From contig CALFIZ010000205.1 in NCBI GenBank assembly GCA_937877575.1, positions 1 through 6,356 on the forward strand: DNA of 6,356 bases. The letters run 5' to 3'. Within the stretch, counting starts at the first letter, position 1. The number at the start of each line of letters is the position of its first letter. The DNA is from an uncultured Marinilabiliales bacterium (GTDB taxonomy: Bacteria; Bacteroidota; Bacteroidia; Bacteroidales; BM520). The translations under genes and the position numbers were made by a program. The notes under the pieces were generated by a model. The model was not told the origin of the DNA and ran no database searches. It saw nothing but the letters and a program-made list of their open reading frames with translations. This document shows positions 1 to 5,772 of the stretch, piece by piece.

Positions 1-328
1 CGAATGTGACAAGCACCACGTGGCAGAGGGTCATAACTTCATTAGTGTCAACATTCACTAATCGCTGATGCATTTTTATGCTGCTGTTGCCGAGTTCATA
101 GACTTCTGTTTCACATACAATATTATCATGGATATGAATCGATCTTTTGAAGTCAATTTCAATGTGGACAACTATCAAATCAAAAGTCAGCCAGTTGATT
201 TTCATTCCGAAGACATGCTCAAAATATTGTGTTCGACCATAGTCGAGAAGATGACATTGGGAGCCGTTGTTTACATGGTTAAACGGGTCAAGGTCACATA
301 ACCTTATTTGTATTGGACAGGAAAACAT
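1..328 (-). CDS. Acyl-CoA thioesterase, hot-dog fold (4HBT/YbgC-FadM type), 3' end beyond window
   Basis: The minus-strand frame opens with ATG at 328-326 and stays open for 109 codons to the left edge, so the C-terminal part, probably 20-35 residues, is missing. Residues 9-21 read RLCDLDPFNHVNN, which matches the RxxDxDxxxHVNN signature of the 4-hydroxybenzoyl-CoA thioesterase-like family. Asp14 aligns by motif with the catalytic Asp17 of the Pseudomonas enzyme. The rest follows the family pattern: a helix segment with Y30-R32 and YFEHVFG (35-41), then beta strands such as VVHIEIDFKRSI. Family members hydrolyse acyl-CoA thioesters in the cytosol; the substrate cannot be read here. The Tyr usually found three residues after the HVNN pair is Gln24. 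Only 18 nt separate this start from the nfo stop, so the two are probably co-transcribed. No Shine-Dalgarno sequence is visible. An open plus-strand frame over the same bases is its shadow. Confidence 0.85.
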   Translation of the reverse strand, partial: MFSCPIQIRLCDLDPFNHVNNGSQCHLLDYGRTQYFEHVFGMKINWLTFDLIVVHIEIDFKRSIHIHDNIVCETEVYELGNSSIKMHQRLVNVDTNEVMTLCHVVLVTF

Positions 329-346
329 GATAATCAAAAAGTTACA

Positions 347-1183
347 TTAATACTTATAGGCGTTGCGCAGTTTTGCTATTTCATCGGCGAACCCCGACAG
401 ATCATCGTTAGGGGTTTCAAGGTAGAAAGGCAGATGACAGAGTCGCGGGTTGTTGGTTACACGCGACAGGGCGTCAAATCCTATTGTGCCCTCCCCTATT
501 TTCGCGTGGCGGTCCTTATGGCTTGAAAACGGATTCTTGCTGTCGTTAAGGTGAATGGCTTTCAGCCGGTCAAGTCCGACAACAGCATCAAATTCATCTA
601 ATATTCCTTCAAGGTTGTTTGCGACATCGTAGCCTGCGTCATTGACATGGCAGGTGTCGAGACATACGCCGAGATGGTCGTTCAATTTCACTCCGTCGAT
701 AATCCTGCGCAGTTCTTCAAATTTGCTTCCGACCTCGGAACCTTTACCCGACATGGTTTCAAGAAGAACGGTAGTGTGCTGGTCAGGCTGAATAATCTGA
801 TTCAGAAATCCCATGATGATTTCAATAGCCGCATCGACACCCTGCCCGACGTGACTGCCGGGGTGAAAGTTGTACATGTTACCCGGGACATATTCCATTC
901 TCAGCATGTCGTCTTTCATGACCATTAAGGCAAAGTCCCTGACTCTTGGGTCGGCGGAACAAGGATTCAGCGTGTAGGGTGCATGTGCAAGTATCTTTGT
1001 GAAATTGTGTTCTTTAGAAAACTGAAGAAATCTTTTCACATCATCTTCATCGATATCCTTGGCCTTTCCGCCGCGCGGATTGCGGGTGAAAAACTGAAAG
1101 GTGTTGGCATTAATTGAAACAGCATCTTTTGCCATTTGCATGAAACCGTTCGCAGCCGACAGATGACAACCTATATTTAGCAT
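347..1183 (-). CDS. nfo: Endonuclease IV (AP endonuclease family 2)
   Basis: This 278-residue protein is a class II apurinic/apyrimidinic endonuclease. Such enzymes cleave the DNA backbone 5' of abasic sites and remove 3' blocking groups in base-excision repair, using three zinc ions in a TIM barrel. All nine expected metal ligands are visible: His67 (AHAPY), His107 (FHPGS), Glu142 (LLETMSG), Asp176 and His179 (CLDTCH), His211 (AIHLNDSK), Asp224 and His226 (KDRHAKIG) and Glu256 (YLETP). The length matches the roughly 280 residues of characterised enzymes. I chose the ATG at 1183-1181 because MLNIGCHLS is the normal family N-terminus. The frame is open to 1273, but that extra part is hydrophobic, lacks family similarity and covers the promoter. 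The gene precedes the thioesterase on the same strand, with an 18-nt gap, and is divergent from the sensor kinase operon. Confidence 0.97.
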   Translation of the reverse strand: MLNIGCHLSAANGFMQMAKDAVSINANTFQFFTRNPRGGKAKDIDEDDVKRFLQFSKEHNFTKILAHAPYTLNPCSADPRVRDFALMVMKDDMLRMEYVPGNMYNFHPGSHVGQGVDAAIEIIMGFLNQIIQPDQHTTVLLETMSGKGSEVGSKFEELRRIIDGVKLNDHLGVCLDTCHVNDAGYDVANNLEGILDEFDAVVGLDRLKAIHLNDSKNPFSSHKDRHAKIGEGTIGFDALSRVTNNPRLCHLPFYLETPNDDLSGFADEIAKLRNAYKY

Positions 1184-1204
1184 TTTACATTGTATTTGAA
1201 AATG

Positions 1205-1212
1205 CAAAGATA
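1205..1212 (-). promoter_or_regulatory. Bacteroidetes-type -7 promoter element of nfo
   Basis: Read on the minus strand this is TATCTTTG, an exact fit to the Bacteroidetes primary-sigma -7 consensus TAnnTTTG. It lies 21 nt upstream of the chosen nfo ATG, which would give a short leader. I see no good TTTG -33 element at the usual 19-21 bp spacing, so the call rests on the -7 match and its position. Confidence 0.5.
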
Positions 1213-1315
1213 GCACAATTACAAGTTCCATATTCGGAATCAAAATAAAAAATTCAAGACAAACCCGGATCAAAACTGGTTACAGTCAAAAACATATCTT
1301 ATCAACAAAAAATAT

Positions 1316-1323
1316 TAAATTTG
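1316..1323 (+). promoter_or_regulatory. Bacteroidetes-type -7 promoter element of the sensor kinase operon
   Basis: TAAATTTG fits the TAnnTTTG -7 consensus exactly and lies 34 nt upstream of the kinase ATG, inside the 174-bp divergent intergenic region. The A/T-rich sequence upstream has no convincing TTTG at the -33 position. The promoter may therefore be weak or need an activator, but that is inference. Confidence 0.5.
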
Positions 1324-1345
1324 CATTTTTGAAGAAAATGAATTC

Positions 1346-1352
1346 AAGGAGA
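1346..1352 (+). promoter_or_regulatory. Ribosome binding site of the sensor kinase gene
   Basis: AAGGAGA sits 5 nt before the ATG at 1358. This strong Shine-Dalgarno match fixes the start codon. It stands out because no other start visible in the window has one; Bacteroidetes usually rely on A-rich unstructured leaders. Confidence 0.7.
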
Positions 1353-1357
1353 CAATT

Positions 1358-2437
1358 ATGAGTCAGATAAAGCAACTACTGTCGCAGAAGAACAACATCA
1401 ACATCTTTGTCCATCTGCTGTGCTGGATTATAATATTCGCCACGCCGCTTGTTTTCCTTGAAAGGAATGCAGAAGGATACATCGTATGGAGGGATTATCT
1501 GTCTCACATTTCGGTCCCCATATCCTTTCTGATACTTTTTTATGCCAACTACTCGATTTTCACTCCGAGTTTCATATTCAACAACGATATGGATATGAAC
1601 AAAAAAATAATCTATTTTGCCAGTTTCAACATATATATGATTCTTCTTGCCAACCTGTTCATTTTCTTTTGGGAAGGGCAGTTCGGGCCGAATGGTTATG
1701 ATGACGACCATCTGATACTTGCACATCCGATAGGTTTTTTCTTGCGCAACACATCACTCTGCATAGTCTGTGTATTAGTGAGCGTGCTGTTGCGGGCCAG
1801 CGCCGATATAAACATAATGTACGAAAAGATGAAGGAAGTGGAAAAAGCCAAGACTGAGGCTGAATTGCAAAATCTTAAAAGTCAGTTCAATCCGCATTTT
1901 CTGCTTAATACCCTCAACAACATCTACTCATTGATTCAGTTCGACACGGAAAAGGCCCAGAGTGCCGTAAGCGACCTCAGTGACCTTTTAAGATACGCTC
2001 TCTATGACAGCAGGCAGGAATTCGTGCCGCTAATCAAAGAAGTTGATTTCATAAAGGATTATATCGAACTGATGAAAATCAGGCTCGACGAAAATTCCAT
2101 CGTAACCGAAAATTTTGATGTCCGCTCGGAACAAACGATGATAGCTCCCATGTTATTCATTTCATTGATAGAAAATGCCTTCAAACACGGGGTGTCGAAT
2201 GAAGAGGATAATTTTATTGATATTTCAATCTCGGAATCATACGACAGTAAAACCGTTACATGTTCCATTTCAAACAGTTATCACCCTAAGGACAATTACG
2301 ACAAGAGCGGTTCGGGAATTGGTCTCGAACAGGTAAGGCGGCGTCTTGAGTTAATTTATCCTAATCGTTACACTTGGAATCAGTCCATAACCCAAGACAA
2401 TAAAGTTTACAAATCAGAAATCACAATTTCCCTATAA
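1358..2437 (+). CDS. LytS/YehU-family sensor histidine kinase (His_kinase PF06580 type)
   Basis: This 359-residue inner-membrane sensor should autophosphorylate on His and pass the phosphate to the regulator encoded 2 nt downstream. Four hydrophobic segments lie near residues 15-34, 50-68, 83-105 and 124-146, with little sequence between them and no recognisable extracellular sensor domain. A charged, probably coiled-coil linker (about 150-173) leads into QFNPHFLLNTLNN, with His180 as the likely phosphoacceptor, which is the hallmark of this family. The ATPase part follows: an N-box around Glu272, Asn273 and His277, and a glycine-rich SGSGIGL at 317-323. The typical D-x-G N-terminal ATP-lid motif of classical kinases is absent, as usual in the LytS group. 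The start is fixed by the AAGGAGA sequence. The stimulus is unknown; membrane state or a small ligand sensed by the membrane helices is inference. The kinase is divergent from nfo. Confidence 0.93.
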   Translation: MSQIKQLLSQKNNINIFVHLLCWIIIFATPLVFLERNAEGYIVWRDYLSHISVPISFLILFYANYSIFTPSFIFNNDMDMNKKIIYFASFNIYMILLANLFIFFWEGQFGPNGYDDDHLILAHPIGFFLRNTSLCIVCVLVSVLLRASADINIMYEKMKEVEKAKTEAELQNLKSQFNPHFLLNTLNNIYSLIQFDTEKAQSAVSDLSDLLRYALYDSRQEFVPLIKEVDFIKDYIELMKIRLDENSIVTENFDVRSEQTMIAPMLFISLIENAFKHGVSNEEDNFIDISISESYDSKTVTCSISNSYHPKDNYDKSGSGIGLEQVRRRLELIYPNRYTWNQSITQDNKVYKSEITISL

Positions 2438-2439
2438 TC

Positions 2440-3201
2440 ATGAACTGTATTATAATCGATGACGAACCATTGGCGTTGAAACTCATTGAGAGTTATGTAA
2501 AAAAAACAGAATTCCTCACTTTGATGGGGAAATACAGCAGTGCGATTCAGGCAATGAAAAAGATGGAAATCGAAGATGTTGACCTGATATTCCTTGACAT
2601 ACAGATGCCGGATTTGAACGGAATCGACTTCGCAAAGAATATAAACCCCAAGTGTGAAATAATTTTCATTACCGCTTTCCAACAATATGCAATTGACAGT
2701 TTCAAAGTTAATGTGGTTGATTATCTTTTGAAGCCTGTGTCTTACGACAATTTCCTTAAGGCTGCCAAGAAGGCATATAATCTGCATGAGCTAATGAAAC
2801 ATTCGCAAGAAATTCAATATCAGACAAATGAAGTCACCCCACATGAAATCGTGCAACAGGATGAGCAGGTCGGAGAAAACACCAATGATTCATTTTTCAT
2901 CAAGAGCGGGCACAAGGTTGTTCATTTGTATTACAATGATATAAATTACATTGAAAGCATTAAGGATTATGCCAAGATATATACAAAAAATGATGAATTT
3001 CCTATAGTCACGCTTACAACAATGAAAGCATTGGAGGAAAAGTTACCTCACAATATGTTCATGAGGGTTCACCGTTCATATATCATAAGAAAAGACTGTA
3101 TCAAACTCATCGAGCACAATAACATTATCCTTGGGGATGTATATGTGCCAATCAGTCTGACGCATCGCAATGAAGTGAAAAAGTTCCTTGGAATAAAATA
3201 G
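2440..3201 (+). CDS. LytTR-family response regulator
   Basis: This 253-residue DNA-binding regulator pairs with the kinase upstream; the kinase stop and this ATG are 2 nt apart, so translation is probably coupled. The receiver domain (about 1-115) shows the acidic pair Asp7/Asp8, phosphoacceptor Asp53 in FLDIQMP, Thr78 in FITAF and Lys98 in LLKP. A polar linker rich in Gln, Glu and Asn (about 120-150) connects to a LytTR domain (about 150-250). That domain is recognised by the segment starting SFFIKSGHKVVHL, the central INYIESIKDYAKIYT, FMRVHRSYIIRKD and the final VPISLTHRNEVKKFLG. LytTR proteins bind paired direct repeats and act as transcription activators; the targets cannot be read here. 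In the C-terminal motif a Leu-Thr-His replaces the more usual Arg/Ser-Tyr-Arg residues. The gene ends convergently with the PorE-like gene, 47 nt away, with no clear terminator hairpin between them. Confidence 0.94.
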   Translation: MNCIIIDDEPLALKLIESYVKKTEFLTLMGKYSSAIQAMKKMEIEDVDLIFLDIQMPDLNGIDFAKNINPKCEIIFITAFQQYAIDSFKVNVVDYLLKPVSYDNFLKAAKKAYNLHELMKHSQEIQYQTNEVTPHEIVQQDEQVGENTNDSFFIKSGHKVVHLYYNDINYIESIKDYAKIYTKNDEFPIVTLTTMKALEEKLPHNMFMRVHRSYIIRKDCIKLIEHNNIILGDVYVPISLTHRNEVKKFLGIK

Positions 3202-3248
3202 CAACCGTTGATTATTAATTCATACGGATGATATAAGGTGATGTTTTG

Positions 3249-5144
3249 TCATCTCGGAATAATCTCCGTTCTTCTATTGAGGCTTCTACCCTCCTCTGAT
3301 TCGTTTGAAGCGATAGGCTTTGTTGCACCGAATCCTTTGTAAGTCAGGCGTGATGCCGGGATTCCCATTCTTACAAGATAATCATAAACAGTTTGGGCGC
3401 GCTTTTCTGAAAGTTTTTGGTTATAGCTGTCTTCACCTGCATTGTCGGTGTGTCCGCAAATATCAAATGAGAGTGTTGCGTTGTCCTTCATCATCTTGAC
3501 TATTCTGTTCAACTCGGGAAATGATTCGGATTTCAGCTCATAGCTGTCGTATTCAAACTGCACATTGTTTATTATCATGGGCTTCCCTATTTCAAAAGGT
3601 TGCATTCGGACAACAATTGAGTCGGTATCATGTTCTATCAATGCTGAATAAAACATGTAATCCGGAGCCACGACGGTAATCCCGTAACTGCCGGATGTTT
3701 TCAAGCAGACAATAAATTGTCCGTATTCATCTGAATTTGATACAATTCCGTTAATGGTTCCATCATTGTATTCCGTCAAATCAATACGTACATCTGAAAT
3801 GGGGTTGCCGGTTGATGCATCGATGACCACACCGGGTTTGCAGACCGTAGGCACAGGTTTCACAACTTCAGGAATATCGAAAGACATGATGTCATAGTTA
3901 TCACTAAGGCCGTTGACAGTCGAAATATACCCTCTTTTGCCGGACGGACTGACCACGAAATTCATCTGGTCACTGAAATCGTTTATCGGGTATCCGAGAT
4001 TGGTTGCAACCGTGTCGTATTGGAGATTAATCATCCAAAGGTCAAGTCCTCCGAGGCCATTCGGACGGTCGGATGAAAAATATAATGTGACACCGTCGAA
4101 ATGAATAAATGGAGACAGCTCTTTAAACTCGGTATTGATATGATTTCCAATATTTTCAGCTTCTGAAAATGTTCCGTCATCATTAAGTCGTGTGAACCAG
4201 ATGTCTTCTTCGCCGTAACCTCCGGGGCGGTTGCTGGAAAAGAAGAGGGTGCGCCCGTCGGAGGACATGCAAGGCTGTGACTCCCAATACTTCGAATTGA
4301 CGGATGGTCCAAGGTTCTTGGGGGTTGACCATCTGTGTTCGCTCAGACGTTTTGAATAATACAAATCACAGCTTCCCATGCCGTCTTCACGTCCGCACGC
4401 GGTAAAAAACATTATGCTTCCATCTGGTGACAGCGTCACTGCCCCCTCATTGCCTTCCAAAGTCAGCAGGTCATTGATTGATTCTGTTATATCAAACTGA
4501 TTATCATTAATATCCTCACGTTTTGCCAACATTATGTCCTCATTGGCGAATCCTCTGACCGAATGTCGGCGCGTGAAGAACAGGGTGGTTTCATCTGATG
4601 ACAGTGCATTGATGAATTCGTCATTGTTGGTGTTGATTAACGAATCGAAATAGATGTTAGTGATTTCGTATTTGCTGTCAACGAATTTCTGTGCGATTAT
4701 GCAGGCATTGCGCAATGAATCGGCATACTGACGTTTGGACTTGACTTTTACATGATTGAGATAGTTGTTGAAGGCGTCGGCTGCTGAATTGTATTCACCG
4801 CATCGCATGAACTGCCGTCCAGCATTAAGATACAGTGAAACACGTGTTGTATCGATAGCGGCGGTATTGATATTTGTCACCGCGGCATCTTTGAATTGCT
4901 TCAGTGAAGTCAGGATGTCAGCCTTGAGCAGTCGCGCGTCAATGTAACAGCTGTCTGTTGCAAGACAGTCGTTCACGCGTAGGATTGCATTGTTCAAGTC
5001 ATTGTTATGGAAATCAGCAAGAGCCTCATTATAAAGCCTTTGTGCTTTCCTTGAAGGTTTCGGTTGTGCGCAGAGCGTTGTATTAGTGAGAGTTGCAATT
5101 ATGACCGTGATGATCACAATGTTTGTCTTCGCAATCACATTCAT
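3249..5144 (-). CDS. PorE-like envelope protein: TPR, PD40 propeller, CRD-like and OmpA C-terminal domains
   Basis: The protein has 631 residues from the ATG at 5144-5142. Residues 1-26 form a signal peptide (MNVIAKTN, a hydrophobic stretch, probable cleavage after LCA); Cys25 lacks a proper lipobox. TPR-like helices follow (about 30-155). Next are five PD40/WD40-like propeller blades (about 165-425), seen as repeats of the type SPDGSIMFFTA and SSDGRTLFFSSNRPGG. A carboxypeptidase-regulatory-like beta domain (about 435-515, GVVIDASTGNPISDVRI) leads to an OmpA_C domain (about 525-631). The OmpA part has HTDNAG, LSEKRAQTVYDYL and NRRTEI; Asp567 and Arg582 are spaced like the diaminopimelate-binding pair of OmpA proteins. 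The order matches PorE of Porphyromonas, which links the type IX secretion apparatus to peptidoglycan. Similar proteins also occur in species without that system, so the role is open. A GTG at 5168 is an alternative start. The 5' end overlaps folD by 62 bp. Confidence 0.88.
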   Translation of the reverse strand: MNVIAKTNIVIITVIIATLTNTTLCAQPKPSRKAQRLYNEALADFHNNDLNNAILRVNDCLATDSCYIDARLLKADILTSLKQFKDAAVTNINTAAIDTTRVSLYLNAGRQFMRCGEYNSAADAFNNYLNHVKVKSKRQYADSLRNACIIAQKFVDSKYEITNIYFDSLINTNNDEFINALSSDETTLFFTRRHSVRGFANEDIMLAKREDINDNQFDITESINDLLTLEGNEGAVTLSPDGSIMFFTACGREDGMGSCDLYYSKRLSEHRWSTPKNLGPSVNSKYWESQPCMSSDGRTLFFSSNRPGGYGEEDIWFTRLNDDGTFSEAENIGNHINTEFKELSPFIHFDGVTLYFSSDRPNGLGGLDLWMINLQYDTVATNLGYPINDFSDQMNFVVSPSGKRGYISTVNGLSDNYDIMSFDIPEVVKPVPTVCKPGVVIDASTGNPISDVRIDLTEYNDGTINGIVSNSDEYGQFIVCLKTSGSYGITVVAPDYMFYSALIEHDTDSIVVRMQPFEIGKPMIINNVQFEYDSYELKSESFPELNRIVKMMKDNATLSFDICGHTDNAGEDSYNQKLSEKRAQTVYDYLVRMGIPASRLTYKGFGATKPIASNESEEGRSLNRRTEIIPR

Positions 5145-5772
5145 CGTTGTCGCAGTTGTCACAGTCACCGTCAGTCAGATGACGATATTTGTTTTTATAT
5201 GCTGTCATGGTATTGAGAAGCAGTCCCGTAATTGTCATCGGGCCAACTCCGCCCGGCACAGGGGAAATCCAGCCGGCAATTTTTGAAACTTCATCATAAT
5301 CCACGTCGCCTACCAGTTTGAAACCTGATGGTTTTTCAGGTGCCTCCACCCTGTTGGTACCCACATCGATAACCACGGCACCCGGTTTTACCATGTCAGC
5401 GGTTATGAAATTAGGTTTGCCTATGGCAACGATAAGGATATCGGCTTTGCGGCATATCTCAGCCATATTTGCTGTCTTGCTGTGGCAGAGTGTGACGGTG
5501 CAGTCTCCGGGATAGCCTTTCCTTGAGAGGAGAATGCTGACAGGTGTGCCCACAATGTTGCTGCGTCCCACAACCACACAGTTTTTGCCGACAGTTTCAA
5601 TTTTATAGTATTCCAGAAGTTTAAGTATGCCGAATGGTGTTGCCGGAAGGTAAGCAGGTTCTCCGGAGACCATCTTGCCGATATTTACCGGATGGAATCC
5701 GTCAACGTCTTTGGAAGGGTCTATTGCGTTGATTATTACATCCTTGTCGATATGTGGCGGCAGCGGGAGCTG
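5083..5772 (-). CDS. folD: FolD, methylenetetrahydrofolate dehydrogenase/cyclohydrolase, 5' end lost at a junction
   Basis: FolD interconverts 5,10-methylene-THF and 10-formyl-THF using NADP and water. The visible 229 codons begin at QLPLPPHID. They include DVDGFHPVNIGKM, the nucleotide-binding GRSNIVGTP, and the family signature PVPGGVGPMTI, so the C-terminal two thirds are intact. About 100 N-terminal residues, including the region with the catalytic Lys, are missing. Beyond 5772 the frame no longer matches FolD (Pro instead of Val before QLPLP) and hits a TAA at 5790-5788, so no start can be assigned. After the normal end near TMTAYKNKYRHL there is a 30-residue tail with 6 Cys and 5 His among many Asp and Asn residues. 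Its codons overlap the signal-peptide codons of the downstream gene. The tail has no counterpart in E. coli FolD and looks able to bind metal, but that is inference. Confidence 0.93.
   Translation of the reverse strand, partial: QLPLPPHIDKDVIINAIDPSKDVDGFHPVNIGKMVSGEPAYLPATPFGILKLLEYYKIETVGKNCVVVGRSNIVGTPVSILLSRKGYPGDCTVTLCHSKTANMAEICRKADILIVAIGKPNFITADMVKPGAVVIDVGTNRVEAPEKPSGFKLVGDVDYDEVSKIAGWISPVPGGVGPMTITGLLLNTMTAYKNKYRHLTDGDCDNCDNDECDCEDKHCDHHGHNCNSH
5146..5163. repeat. Imperfect 9-bp tandem repeat inside the folD tail
   Basis: On the minus strand the two units are TGTGACAAC and TGCGACAAC, differing at one base. Each encodes Cys-Asp-Asn in the folD frame. They lie just upstream of the ATG of the PorE-like gene and suggest that the Cys-rich tail grew partly by short duplications. 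Confidence 0.75.
5754..5772. other. folD/folP junction (shared 19-bp sequence, probable chimeric join)
   Basis: The bases GTGGCGGCAGCGGGAGCTG read as QLPLPP of FolD on the minus strand. On the plus strand they read as VAAAGA, which suits the segment just before the GADLIND motif of dihydropteroate synthase. Left of it only FolD makes sense, and right of it only FolP. In the FolP frame a TGA at 5730-5732 blocks further upstream reading. In the FolD frame a TAA at 5790-5788 does the same. Neither gene has a start codon near the join. This is what a false assembly overlap between two genomes looks like; a real inversion or recombination breakpoint is the alternative. Confidence 0.75.

Noticed and set aside
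68..301. Plus-strand open frame of 77 codons
   Set aside because: It lies antisense to the thioesterase, whose family motif DLDPFNHVNN is clear; the plus-strand protein shows no recognisable motif.
1184..1273. Longer N-terminus for endonuclease IV
   Set aside because: The extra 30 residues are not family-like, cover the -7 element, and would make the protein longer than characterised members.
1270..1300. LytTR binding site upstream of the kinase operon
   Set aside because: A single GGTTACAG-like word is present, but I could not find a second copy at the usual direct-repeat spacing.
3202..3253. Bidirectional terminator between the regulator and the PorE-like gene
   Set aside because: Only a 5-bp GATGA/TCATC pairing with a long loop is visible, with no GC-rich stem followed by a T-tract.
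5145..5168. GTG start at 5168 for the PorE-like protein
   Set aside because: It would add MTVTTATT before a normal Met-Asn-Val-Ile-Ala-Lys signal-peptide start. The ATG at 5144 gives a standard n-region; the GTG remains possible but less likely.
5086..5515. Plus-strand open frames across folD
   Set aside because: They are antisense shadows of a well-supported folD frame with DVDGFHP and PGGVGPMTI signatures.
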